Part shown: positions 34,392-43,235 of the stretch, piece by piece
How positions within the stretch are numbered: position 1 is the stretch's first letter
Layout: each line of letters starts with the position of its first letter
Origin: WLWS01 sp965243105
GTDB taxonomy: Bacteria; Pseudomonadota; Gammaproteobacteria; Eutrophobiales; Eutrophobiaceae
DNA: 64,000 bases
Direction: 5' to 3'
Assembly: GCA_965243105.1 (NCBI GenBank)
Contig: CBDEUC010000001.1
Coordinates: forward strand, 124,001-188,000
Notes under the pieces: generated by a model
Seen by the model: the letters and a program-made list of their open reading frames with translations, nothing else
Told to the model about the DNA's origin: nothing
Databases searched by the model: none
Program-made: the position numbers and the translations under genes

Positions 34392-35684
34392 GTGAAATCC
34401 TACAGTAAAAGCCTTGCCCTCCTGCAACGGGTCGAAAGCCTGGTTCCCGGGGCCAGCCAGACTTTTTCGAAAAGCAGCCTGCTTTACCCACGGGGTCGTT
34501 CGCCACATTTCCTGGATAGAGGGCAGGGTTCGCGCGCATGGGACGTGGATGGCAACGAGTATGTTGATATGATGGCTGGCCTGCTGGCACTGGTGCTGGG
34601 TTACTGCGATCCTGAAGTCGACCAGGCTATTCATGGACAGCTTAAAAAGGGCATCAGCTTCAGCCTGTCTACAGAACTTGAAGCGGCGCTGGCTGAGCAG
34701 ATCATTGATATCCTGCCCTCGGCGGAAATGGTGCGCTTTGCCAAGAATGGAAGTGACGTGACCTCTGCCGCAGTGCGAATTGCAAGAGCAGCCACAGGGC
34801 GTGAAAGGATCGTTATCACCGGTTACCACGGCTGGCACGACTGGTACGTGGGCACCACCAGCCGGGACCGGGGTGTGCCCGGCGCCACAGCCCAACTCAC
34901 CCATGCGGTTGCGTTCAATGACCTTGAAGCCATGCAGCAGGTCATCGCACGTTACCCGGACGAAATCGCAGCTATCATGATGGAACCGGTGTATGCCGAA
35001 CAGCCCGGTGATGGTTACCTGCAGGCTGTGAGAGAATTGTGTGACGAAAATGGCATCGTGCTCGTGTTTGATGAGATCATCACCGGTTTCCGGGTACAGC
35101 TCGGAGGTGCACAATCGCACTACGATGTACACCCGGACCTGACCTGCCTGGGCAAGGCGCTCGGTAACGGTATGCCCATTGCCGTATTGACCGGCAGGCA
35201 AGGTCTTATGCAGGAATTTGAAAAAGTGTTTGTTTCCGGCACCTTTGCCGGTGAGACCCTGTCCCTTGCCGCGGCCCTGGCAGTGATAAAGAAACTGCGC
35301 GAGGAACCCGTGATTGCTACGCTATGGCAAAACGGTGATTTCCTGAAAAGCGGCATGAATGAAATTCTTCAACGCCATGGACTCGCATCAATCATCCACC
35401 TGCGTGGCCTGTCACCCATGCAAAGTTTGCAGTTTATAGCGAGTGAACATGCCACTGCCGCGGAAATTCAAACCCTGTACGTGATCCAGATGCTTGAGCG
35501 TGGTGTGCTGACCATGGGGGCACTGAACCAGATGTATGCGCACGATGATGCTGACCTGGCTCATGTGCTGTCCGCCTTTGACGAAAGCTGTGCAGTCATC
35601 AGGCAGGAAATACAATCTCCGGGGCTGGAGCAACGTCTTGCCTGTCCATTGATTCAACCGGTGTTCCAGGTACGCAGCTCTTGA
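34392..35684 (+). CDS. Class III PLP aminotransferase, glutamate-1-semialdehyde aminomutase-like
   Basis: 430 residues from GTG 34392; the frame extends back to 34275 inside the oxidoreductase gene, but homology-like sequence begins at SKSLALLQRVESLVPGASQTFSK. Family marks are GRSPHFLDRGQGSRAWDVDGNEYVDM, RFAKNGSDVTSAAVRIARAATGR, VFDEIITGFR and the PLP Lys in CLGKALGNG. This is not haem-pathway HemL: its context is a sugar cluster and its family includes sugar aminotransferases. It may use the keto product of the Gfo/Idh enzyme. Its stop overlaps the pseG start. Confidence 0.8.
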   Translation: MKSYSKSLALLQRVESLVPGASQTFSKSSLLYPRGRSPHFLDRGQGSRAWDVDGNEYVDMMAGLLALVLGYCDPEVDQAIHGQLKKGISFSLSTELEAALAEQIIDILPSAEMVRFAKNGSDVTSAAVRIARAATGRERIVITGYHGWHDWYVGTTSRDRGVPGATAQLTHAVAFNDLEAMQQVIARYPDEIAAIMMEPVYAEQPGDGYLQAVRELCDENGIVLVFDEIITGFRVQLGGAQSHYDVHPDLTCLGKALGNGMPIAVLTGRQGLMQEFEKVFVSGTFAGETLSLAAALAVIKKLREEPVIATLWQNGDFLKSGMNEILQRHGLASIIHLRGLSPMQSLQFIASEHATAAEIQTLYVIQMLERGVLTMGALNQMYAHDDADLAHVLSAFDESCAVIRQEIQSPGLEQRLACPLIQPVFQVRSS

Positions 35685-36715
35685 GCAGGCCGCAACCAAG
35701 GGTGATGTTTCGTGCTGACGCATCGTCACAGATCGGGGGCGGGCACGTGATGCGTTGTCTAGCGCTGGCCAGGGCCCTGGCCGGTGCAGGTTGGCATTGC
35801 ACCATGGCCTGTAACGAGGAGGCCACGAGCACCGTCGCCGGGCTGGAGGAGCATGACCTGGAAATTGTTGTCACCGGTGAAGAGCAGGACGCTGAGTTTC
35901 TCTCGACACGCCTTGATAAAGATCTAGAGCTGATGGTGATCGATCATTACAGGCTGGCCGCAGATTACCATCTTGCCTGTCGTCGCTTTACAAGAAGACT
36001 CCTCGTGATTGATGAGTTATTGAATCGTCAACTGCATTGCGACTTCCTGCTGGATCAGAGCCCGGGTCGCCTGGCGGCAGATTATAAAAGCATGACCCCG
36101 GAAAATTGCCAGCTGATGCTTGGCCCCCAATACGCATTGTTACGCCCCGCTTTCGCTGAAACACGCGAAGCCAGTATTCAGCGCCGCCAGGACATCGAAA
36201 GGGTTCAAAGAATTATTATCAGTTTTGGCGCCAGTGATATTCACAACCTGTCCCTCGAAGCCCTGCGAGCGCTTGAGCGGATAAATTTCAGTGGAAACAT
36301 CGACATAGTGCTGGGCGGTGGCAATCGCGATGCAACCCGGATAGAAAACTGTGCCGCCGCCCTGGATGCCACGGTGACTATCCACCGGCAGACAGGCAGC
36401 ATGGAACAGCTTATGATGCAGGCCGACCTTGCCATCGGTGGTGGCGGCATCAGTTCATGGGAAAGGTGTACCCTGGGTCTGCCGGCGTTGGTGGTGATGG
36501 AAGCAGGTAACCAGCAGGCAAACGTTGCAGGCCTTGGCGAGGTTGGAGCGGCTATCAACATGGGCCTTGCAAGGGACGTGAATAGCAAGATAATTGCCGC
36601 TTGTCTTGAGTCCATCCTCGACGATTCGAAAGGGCTTGCCCGCATGTCCACGGCTGCTTCAGCTACCTGCGATGGCAGAGGTGTCTCAAGAGTCATGGAC
36701 AAATTACTACAATAA
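35681..36715 (+). CDS. pseG: UDP-2,4-diacetamido-2,4,6-trideoxy-beta-L-altropyranose hydrolase, PseG type
   Basis: 344 residues of the GT-B-like MurG-related hydrolase family. The start of the fold is MFRADASSQIGGGHVMRCLALARAL and the C-terminal UDP-binding half has AIGGGGISSWERCTLGLPALVV. It removes UDP to free the 2,4,6-trideoxy sugar for PseI. Start: TTG 35681 keeps the 4-base overlap with the preceding gene; GTG 35702 or ATG 35705 would begin nearer the conserved fold. Followed after 2 bases by the formyltransferase gene. Confidence 0.9.
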   Translation: MSRPQPRVMFRADASSQIGGGHVMRCLALARALAGAGWHCTMACNEEATSTVAGLEEHDLEIVVTGEEQDAEFLSTRLDKDLELMVIDHYRLAADYHLACRRFTRRLLVIDELLNRQLHCDFLLDQSPGRLAADYKSMTPENCQLMLGPQYALLRPAFAETREASIQRRQDIERVQRIIISFGASDIHNLSLEALRALERINFSGNIDIVLGGGNRDATRIENCAAALDATVTIHRQTGSMEQLMMQADLAIGGGGISSWERCTLGLPALVVMEAGNQQANVAGLGEVGAAINMGLARDVNSKIIAACLESILDDSKGLARMSTAASATCDGRGVSRVMDKLLQ

Positions 36716-36717
36716 TA

Positions 36718-37407
36718 ATGAACAATATGGATAGCTGGTGGGAAAAACCGAGACGCATCGCCATTGTCATCGACAATGAAGAATGGATGTTGCCCTGGTG
36801 CAAACAGCTGGTGGATGAAATCAATAGCACTGGAGATAATGCTGAACTGTGTCGCGACATCGACCAACTTACGGAAAAGGATGTCAGCTTTTTTCTCTCC
36901 TGCCACACTATCGTTTCCGAATCACAGCTGGCCCTGAGCAGGAAAAACCTGCTGGTTCATGCCAGTGATTTGCCAAGGGGGCGTGGCATGTCTCCGCTCA
37001 CTTGGCAAATCCTCGAGGGCCTGGATAACATTCCTGTTTGCCTGCTGGAGGCGGGTGCCAGGGTGGACAGCGGCGCGGTAATTTACCGCGAAAGCTTATC
37101 CTTTGAAGGTCACGAGTTGATTGATGAAATGCGTGAGCGGCTTGGCCGCCTGTCACTTGATCTCTGTCTTCGATACCTTTCTGAAGCCGATATTCCCGAG
37201 GGCAATGAGCAGCAGGGTGATGCCAGCTATTATGCCAGGCGCAATGCGCAGGATAGCGAGTTAGAAACCTCTTCCAGCCTGGCTGAGCAGTTTGATCTTC
37301 TTCGCGTGGTGGATAACCAGGCTTATCCGGCGTGGTTTGAATACAGGGGTCATCGATATCGCTTGCGAATTGACAAGATCAGCGATGAAGAGGAGCCCGG
37401 AACATGA
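36718..37407 (+). CDS. Formyltransferase-family protein, possible sugar N-formyltransferase replacing PseH
   Basis: 229 residues. The core matches methionyl-tRNA/sugar formyltransferases: LVHASDLPRGRGMSPLTWQILEG (the H-x-S/D-x-L-P-x-x-R-G loop) then LLEAGARVDSGAVIYRE. Such enzymes use 10-formyl-tetrahydrofolate. The usual catalytic Asn before HASDLP is not obvious, as the region reads FFLSCHTIVSE. The C-terminus (PAWFEYRGHRYRLRIDKI) resembles a small OB-like end. No PseH-like GNAT acetyltransferase is in the cluster, so this enzyme may formylate the C4 amine made by PseC, giving a 7-formamido pseudaminic acid. That assignment is inference. Confidence 0.65.
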   Translation: MNNMDSWWEKPRRIAIVIDNEEWMLPWCKQLVDEINSTGDNAELCRDIDQLTEKDVSFFLSCHTIVSESQLALSRKNLLVHASDLPRGRGMSPLTWQILEGLDNIPVCLLEAGARVDSGAVIYRESLSFEGHELIDEMRERLGRLSLDLCLRYLSEADIPEGNEQQGDASYYARRNAQDSELETSSSLAEQFDLLRVVDNQAYPAWFEYRGHRYRLRIDKISDEEEPGT

Positions 37408-38459
37408 CCGGTGAGGGTGCTGTGAAAATAGAGGGCACCAGCATTTCTTCCGCGCATCCGCCATTCATGGTGGCGGAACTGTCTGCCAACCACCTGGGCG
37501 ACAAGCAACGCGCCCTTGATATTATCCACGCCGCCTCCGATGCGGGTGCTGATGCGATCAAGCTACAAACCTACACCGCCGATACGCTAACGCTGGATTC
37601 CCGAAAGGATGATTTTCTTATCAAGGCGGGGCCCTGGGCCGGGCGCACTTTACACGAACTCTACAGGGAAGCCTTTACACCCTGGGACTGGCACGAAGAG
37701 TTATTTGAACTTGGTCGCAGCCTTGGATTGACGGTGTTTAGTTCGCCTTTTGATCCCAGCGCGGTGGACTTCCTGGAAAGCCTGGATTGCCCGGCTTACA
37801 AGATTGCCTCATTTGAACTGGTGGATATTCCCCTGGTTGAGCGAGTTGCCATGACCGGTAAGCCGGTAATCATGTCCACGGGAATTTCCAATGATGCGGA
37901 GATCAAGGACGCGGTCAGCGCGGCTCGAGAAAATGCCTGCGAACAGCTTGTACTCATGCACTGTGTCAGTGCCTACCCAACACCTGTCGAGCAAAGCCAC
38001 CTGCAGAAAATCCCTGCGCTGGCGGAAATATTTGACTGCCCCATAGGCCTCTCGGATCACACGCCGGGCACCGTGGTGGCGACGGGCGCGGTTGCGCTGG
38101 GTGCGTCGATGATAGAAAAACACCTGACCCTGGACCGGGCCGAGGGCGGGCCCGATGCAGCATTCTCCCTGGAGCCCGAAGAGTTTCGTGCACTGTGCCA
38201 CGATTGCCGGGAGGTGTTTGCTGCGCTCGGTAGCGTTGAAGGTGAAAGTGCGGACGTGGCAGACAGTCGTATTTTTCGTCGTTCATTATATATAGTGCGT
38301 GACGTGGTGGCGGGTGAGACACTCGACGAGTCCAACGTGCGCAGCATTCGACCGGGTTGGGGCATGCCGCCGAAACACTGGCAAGAAGTAAAAGGACGGG
38401 TATTCAAATGTGCTGTTGATGCCGGTACCCCGCTTGACTGGGAAATGCTGGAATCATGA
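37404..38459 (+). CDS. pseI: Pseudaminic acid synthase, PseI type
   Basis: 351 residues: a NeuB-type TIM barrel (FMVAELSANHLGDKQRALDIIHAA, ADAIKLQTYT, STGISNDAEI, HCVSAYPTP, GLSDHTPG) and a C-terminal antifreeze-like SAF domain (RSLYIVRDVVAGETLDESNV). It condenses the freed trideoxy hexose with PEP to form pseudaminic acid. PseI versus LegI/NeuB is favoured because pseB, pseC and pseG are beside it. ATGA overlaps couple it on both sides. Confidence 0.93.
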   Translation: MTGEGAVKIEGTSISSAHPPFMVAELSANHLGDKQRALDIIHAASDAGADAIKLQTYTADTLTLDSRKDDFLIKAGPWAGRTLHELYREAFTPWDWHEELFELGRSLGLTVFSSPFDPSAVDFLESLDCPAYKIASFELVDIPLVERVAMTGKPVIMSTGISNDAEIKDAVSAARENACEQLVLMHCVSAYPTPVEQSHLQKIPALAEIFDCPIGLSDHTPGTVVATGAVALGASMIEKHLTLDRAEGGPDAAFSLEPEEFRALCHDCREVFAALGSVEGESADVADSRIFRRSLYIVRDVVAGETLDESNVRSIRPGWGMPPKHWQEVKGRVFKCAVDAGTPLDWEMLES

Positions 38460-39586
38460 AATATTGTTCAAGGTGCGTGACACCGGACAGTCATCCCATG
38501 ATCAAGCTGGGTGAAGGTGGCGTTTGTAACGCCTGCCTGGCCTGGGATAAGCGGGCCCACATCGACTGGGATGCCCGGCGACGGGAATTTGAACAAATCG
38601 TGACACAGGCCCGGAGCAAGCCTGATGGTTACGATTGCCTTATTCCGGTCAGCGGTGGCAAGGACAGTTTCTGGCAGGTCATTACCTGTTTGAAATATGG
38701 TCTTAATCCCCTCACGGTAACCTGGCGCGATCCGTCCCGGCTGCCACTGGGACAGGAAAATCTCGAGGCACTGGTGAAAATTGGCGTTGATCATATAGAC
38801 CAGTGGATCAATCCCGGGGTGGAACAGCGTTTCATGCGTCTTTCATTTGAGCGTTACGCAGTACCCGGTATTCCAAAGCACATGGGCCTGTACAACATTC
38901 CGCTGAAGTTTGCCTGCAAGTTTCACATCCCTTTAATTGTCTGGGGAGAAAATGATGCTATCGAATACGGCAACCTTGATGGCGAAATCGGTGACGGCGT
39001 GGACGTCGACTACGATTGGCTCATGAAACATGGCATCACCCAGGGAACAAGTGCTGAAGACTGGGTCGGTGAAGATTTTAGCAGCAAGGAACTCAGTGCC
39101 TATTTCCCCCCGAGCAGGGAAGAATTACAGCGCAACCCGGTTCGCGGCATTTACCTTGGTTACTTTTTCCAGTGGGACCCCGTGGAAACATGGAAAATTG
39201 CCAGCGAATATGGATTTCGTGCTCCCGAGTCAGGTCCCGGCTGGCACGTGTTTGACGATGTCGATTCCGAATTCATTTCTATTCATCATTATCTCAAGTG
39301 GCACAAGTTTGGTGTCACGCGCCTGTTTGATAATCTTTCCATCGATATTCGCGCCGGGCGTATCAGCAGGGAAGAGGCCATCAGGGTGATAGCGCAGCGT
39401 GCCCCGGAAAGACCGGAAGCAGATATTGACGCTTACTGCGCCTATCTTGATATAGATGTGTCGCAATTTGACGAGGCATGCGAGAAGTTTCGTAACGAGG
39501 ATATCTGGCGCAGGCGAAATGGTGTGTGGGTCATTGATAACTTTATCGTTGAGGATTGGGATGGTTGGAATGAAAGCTGCGATTGA
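38456..39586 (+). CDS. pseA: N-acetyl sugar amidotransferase, PseA/WbpG type
   Basis: 376 residues. An N-terminal Zn-like motif (CSRCVTPDSHP ... GVCNACLAW) precedes a PP-loop ATP site (IPVSGGKDSFW). The family forms an acetamidino group on a sugar, as in Pse5Ac7Am (PseA) or WbpG. Ammonia for WbpG comes from HisH/HisF-like partners, and none are found here. It overlaps pseI by 4 bases. Whether the product is amidine or another amide-derived group is not shown. Confidence 0.85.
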   Translation: MKYCSRCVTPDSHPMIKLGEGGVCNACLAWDKRAHIDWDARRREFEQIVTQARSKPDGYDCLIPVSGGKDSFWQVITCLKYGLNPLTVTWRDPSRLPLGQENLEALVKIGVDHIDQWINPGVEQRFMRLSFERYAVPGIPKHMGLYNIPLKFACKFHIPLIVWGENDAIEYGNLDGEIGDGVDVDYDWLMKHGITQGTSAEDWVGEDFSSKELSAYFPPSREELQRNPVRGIYLGYFFQWDPVETWKIASEYGFRAPESGPGWHVFDDVDSEFISIHHYLKWHKFGVTRLFDNLSIDIRAGRISREEAIRVIAQRAPERPEADIDAYCAYLDIDVSQFDEACEKFRNEDIWRRRNGVWVIDNFIVEDWDGWNESCD

Positions 39587-39603
39587 GAAAAGGGAGCGAT
39601 AAA

Positions 39604-40335
39604 TTGGTCGACCACGATAAATCCATGTATGAAAAGCACCCAAGTTTATATCGCTACACTTCTAGCGAGCGCTACGATAACCCAAAGGAAGATTTCAAGA
39701 CTATCGCACGGGAACTGGCAAAACTTTACGCGAATGACACAGGGGTTTCACTGGTGGATATCGGTACCGCCAATGGCGAACTACTGTATCACCTGCGCCA
39801 GTGTTTCCCCGGTTGGGATTTGCGAGGTTATGACCAGGTCAGCGCATTTGTAGATACCGCCAATGCATTTGACGGACTGAATGGGATTCCGGTTGAAGTC
39901 GGCGACCTGTTTGAATTAAGCGGCCAGTATGACGTGGTAACCGCCTGCTGCCTGCTCTCCCTGTTCAGGGACATCGAAGAGCCTCTTGAGCAGCTTCTCT
40001 CGCTTTGTCGACCCGGTGGTCATGTGCTTGCGACAGGACTTTTTAATCCCTACGACATTGATGTGAGAGTTGAGTACTGTGACAACAGCAAGGCGGAGAT
40101 GGCGGGAAAATGGCAGACTGATGCAAACCGGTTTTCTCAAAAAAGGATCAGGAACTTTCTTGAGGGCAAAGCCAGTGATGTGAAATTTCATACCTGCGAA
40201 TACGCCATTCAATTACAGAGGGATGAAAATAATCCTATTCACGTCTGGACTGAAGATTCTGGTGGCACTTCTCCCTGGTTGATAAATGGCGCCTGGCAGA
40301 TCGCAAACCAGACCCTGATGGTCATCTCTTTATAA
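39604..40335 (+). CDS. SAM-dependent methyltransferase
   Basis: 243 residues. Motif I is LVDIGTANGEL at about residue 50, with motif II DLRGYDQVSAF and motif IV-type VVTACCLLSLFRDIEEPLEQLLSLCRPGGHVLATG. The start is TTG 39604, with AGGGAG 8 bases upstream; a TTG at 39583 lies before that ribosome site. It sits in the pseudaminic cluster and may methylate the sugar or a precursor; O- versus N-methylation is open. Confidence 0.78.
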   Translation: MVDHDKSMYEKHPSLYRYTSSERYDNPKEDFKTIARELAKLYANDTGVSLVDIGTANGELLYHLRQCFPGWDLRGYDQVSAFVDTANAFDGLNGIPVEVGDLFELSGQYDVVTACCLLSLFRDIEEPLEQLLSLCRPGGHVLATGLFNPYDIDVRVEYCDNSKAEMAGKWQTDANRFSQKRIRNFLEGKASDVKFHTCEYAIQLQRDENNPIHVWTEDSGGTSPWLINGAWQIANQTLMVISL

Positions 40336-40357
40336 CGACCAGTTTACAGGTTCGAGC

Positions 40358-41704
40358 ATGCCAGTGATTGAAGTTGACAACCTTATCATCGGTGCCGGGC
40401 TGGTGGGTGCCCTTACGGCGAAGACCCTTGCAGACCAGGGTCAGGGGGGATTGCTACTGGAGCGCTCCACTGATGCTGGCGGCGTCAATGGCAGTTTCCA
40501 GGATTCCCTCGGCAACTGGTTTGATTATGGACGTCACGTGCTTCACAGCGATCGTTCCGAGTTCACCCGTAAGTACATCACCGAGTTGATGGATAACAAC
40601 TTGCATCACTTTGATCTTGAGCGAAGCATCGTCGTCCGGGGCCAGGTTATTCCCTACGCAAGCGGGCTTGATACCTGGCCTGAAAACCTCAGGGAAAAAA
40701 TCCAGCTCGACGCTTCAGTACCTATTTTGCTCGGCTCGCAGCGCGAGGAATTTGCCAGGGCTTATGGTGGCTGGTTTGCAGACCTGGTGTTTGATGAAAT
40801 GCTGGAAGCCTACCCTTCACTGCGCTGGCAAAGGCAACAGGGTATACCCGAATCCCACCTCATGCGCTGGATCTTTCCATGGTTTTTCCCACGCACTGCC
40901 AATGAAGTTGAACCTGCGCCGGGTAGCGAGGTAAACGTTTATAGCGAGGAAAGCAGGGATTACCATTACCGGACCCGTCACAGTAATCCGCCCGTGGAAA
41001 AAAGCATGTATCCGAAACAGGCTGGCTTTGGTGGATTGATACAGGCCCTGTTGAATGACAGCGGGGCATCATTTGAATTGCAGCTTGGCGTCACGCAACT
41101 GGAGCTGGAGCTGGACCCTGAAGCCTTGTTCGTTGGCAAGGTAAGTACCGGTGAGCAGGATTACATGGCCAGGCGCGTGTTCTGGTGTGCACCTCTTCCT
41201 GCACTATGCCGCTACTTTGGATGGTCACTGCCCCATGGTGAAGCACAGTGGGAAATACTCGGCAGTTTCACCTTTGAGGATCCCGTCAGCATGAGCGAAC
41301 ACGAGGTCCTTTTTGCCGATCCAGCCTATCGTATCAGGCGTATCAATAACCCCGGCAGGATAGCGGGTCAAAATGAATCATGTACCCTGCAGGTGGAATA
41401 CACGACGCTCGAAGCCGAGGTACAGGAAAGCGCGGATAGCTGGCAGGAAAGCTGGCTTGCAAATCTTCAGGAGCTGGGTTTTGTAAGTGAAAAAAACAGC
41501 TTGCTGGAATTTGACCTGAAGAAAGTACCACGCGGCGTGGTCACCACCGAAGACCTGGAGGCCTTTCTTCAAAGCTGTACGGAGCACCTCAGGCAGGGTA
41601 AAGGTAACCTTGTGACACCGCACCTTGCCGTGGCGTCGGACAATAATTGCCGGCTGATACCGGAAGTACATCATTTTATCCACTCGGTACTGGCAACGAC
41701 ATGA
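40358..41704 (+). CDS. FAD-dependent mutase/oxidoreductase-like protein (UDP-galactopyranose mutase-related fold)
   Basis: 448 residues. FAD binding at the N-terminus is NLIIGAGLVGALTAKTLADQG with LLLERSTDAGGVNG. The middle has NWFDYGRHVLHS and the C-terminal half RIRRINNPGRIAG, patterns shared with UDP-galactopyranose mutase-like and amine-oxidase-like flavoproteins. It lacks a clear substrate signature. Position after the methyltransferase suggests a role in making or altering the sugar, perhaps ring form or oxidation state. Confidence 0.65.
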   Translation: MPVIEVDNLIIGAGLVGALTAKTLADQGQGGLLLERSTDAGGVNGSFQDSLGNWFDYGRHVLHSDRSEFTRKYITELMDNNLHHFDLERSIVVRGQVIPYASGLDTWPENLREKIQLDASVPILLGSQREEFARAYGGWFADLVFDEMLEAYPSLRWQRQQGIPESHLMRWIFPWFFPRTANEVEPAPGSEVNVYSEESRDYHYRTRHSNPPVEKSMYPKQAGFGGLIQALLNDSGASFELQLGVTQLELELDPEALFVGKVSTGEQDYMARRVFWCAPLPALCRYFGWSLPHGEAQWEILGSFTFEDPVSMSEHEVLFADPAYRIRRINNPGRIAGQNESCTLQVEYTTLEAEVQESADSWQESWLANLQELGFVSEKNSLLEFDLKKVPRGVVTTEDLEAFLQSCTEHLRQGKGNLVTPHLAVASDNNCRLIPEVHHFIHSVLATT

Positions 41705-41725
41705 TATTCCTCGTGTGTTGACTCC

Positions 41726-43147
41726 ATGGAGCGCGGACTACCACATCGAGACAAGCTTGTCATCGACACCCTCGACAAGATGTTTGGGAGTCTCGATCCA
41801 CGTGAAAAAAAGATTTCCAGTACCCTGTACCGAATGTTGGTATGGCCGGGGTACTGCATACTTTTTTTACCCTGGTACATCGCATTTAGCTTTTACAACC
41901 TTATCAGGCCGGTAAAGCACCTGGGTGTAAATGAAAACTACGTGTTGTTTCTACCGAATCTTGGTCAGAACCTGGCCGGCATGTTTGAACTGGTCAGGAA
42001 AATGCCCGGTGTCGCCATTGTCATGCTCTGCCCGCATACAGTTCCTCAAAAACACCTGCACAAATACCTGGCTGAAGCCAGGCATGAAAAGCTGCAGGTC
42101 AAACGGCTGCACTGGTTGCAGTTCATTCATTATTCCCAGCTCGTCGAGTACATCCGCTATGGTTTCAGCTTATACAAGTGCTATGGCAATAGCCGCCTGC
42201 ACCCGATCAAGCTGGTATTCCTGCTTGTGAAATTTTCATTTTATGGAATAGCAGTAGCACGTATGCGTGACTGCGCATTTGACAAGATACTTTCGCGTTT
42301 GCCGTCAGTGATTGTTTCAGCCAGGCCCAAGTCCCACTATGGAAACCTGCCGTTCCTTCATGCTGCAAAAGAAAATCACATTCCTTGCTATTACCTTGCT
42401 CACACCCATATTGACGCATCGGAGCATTTTCACTACCAGGTATTTCGCCCCGGTATTTTTGACGCTTTCTTCCTGCTGAGCCAGAGTTGCCGCGATGTAG
42501 CGAACAAGCACTTTAAGCCTGATGCAGAAATAGTGGTCAGCGGTGATCCCTGCCTCGACCAGGGAGTAAATGCAAGGCTGCCCCTTCGAAATAGCCCGGG
42601 CGAGATTCGCGTTATCTACGCCGCATCCACTTTCTATGGCCAGGGGTCCATGAGTGACCTGGCCAGGGTTGCGAGGGATATTAAAGATCTTCAATTGATC
42701 GTGAAGAGCCGTCCGCCAGGACGCAATACCGCAGAGATAACACGGCTACTTGGACAACACGACAGGGATGTTGTCGTGCTGGATCACGCTGATACAGGTC
42801 CAATTGAAGATATCCTTGATGACATAGATATTGTCGTTGGCTGCGCAACCAATTCACTCGTCAGTTGCCTGTTAAGAGGTCGCCCCGGAATTGCTTATAT
42901 CAACGACGTCGACCAGGAGATAATCGCCTCGCGAAAAATGGAAAGGTTGCCTTATGAAGAATTTGGTATACCGGTGATTTCCGATGTCGACGAGTTGAAA
43001 TCAATCCTTGAAAAATTAAGCTGTTTTGAGGAAAGACAGGCCTTCCTTGAGCACCAGCTAAACCAGGCTAATCGGCTATACCCCAACCTGCAGGGACGTG
43101 CTGCGTCTGATGTCATTCTTGAAAGAGTAATCCAGCACCTCGAATAA
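41726..43147 (+). CDS. Glycosyltransferase-like GT-B protein, last gene of the pseudaminic cluster
   Basis: 473 residues. The first 90 include an amphipathic or hydrophobic segment (about 50-70, YCILFLPWYIAFSFYNLI) that may attach it to the inner membrane. Later parts look like a GT-B/capsule-type transferase: RPKSHYGNLPFLHAAKENHIPCYYLAHTHID, EIVVSGDPCLDQG, then LIVKSRPPG and DIDIVVGCATNSLVSCLLRGRPGIAYIND, the donor-binding end. It may transfer the activated sugar to a lipid or protein. No polymerase, flippase or flagellin gene is in the window. The call is by fold pattern only. Confidence 0.5.
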   Translation: MERGLPHRDKLVIDTLDKMFGSLDPREKKISSTLYRMLVWPGYCILFLPWYIAFSFYNLIRPVKHLGVNENYVLFLPNLGQNLAGMFELVRKMPGVAIVMLCPHTVPQKHLHKYLAEARHEKLQVKRLHWLQFIHYSQLVEYIRYGFSLYKCYGNSRLHPIKLVFLLVKFSFYGIAVARMRDCAFDKILSRLPSVIVSARPKSHYGNLPFLHAAKENHIPCYYLAHTHIDASEHFHYQVFRPGIFDAFFLLSQSCRDVANKHFKPDAEIVVSGDPCLDQGVNARLPLRNSPGEIRVIYAASTFYGQGSMSDLARVARDIKDLQLIVKSRPPGRNTAEITRLLGQHDRDVVVLDHADTGPIEDILDDIDIVVGCATNSLVSCLLRGRPGIAYINDVDQEIIASRKMERLPYEEFGIPVISDVDELKSILEKLSCFEERQAFLEHQLNQANRLYPNLQGRAASDVILERVIQHLE

Positions 43148-43235
43148 AATTTCACCTCGCTGGTTGGAACTGGGAATTACGCTGCCCTATACTTGGTTCT
43201 TAAGCGCTTTTCCCTGAGCTCACCCAGGAGTGGCT

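Noticed and set aside
34335..35201. A 288-codon minus-strand frame
   Set aside because: Antisense to the class III aminotransferase gene, which has clear PLP motifs. The shadow has no family signature.
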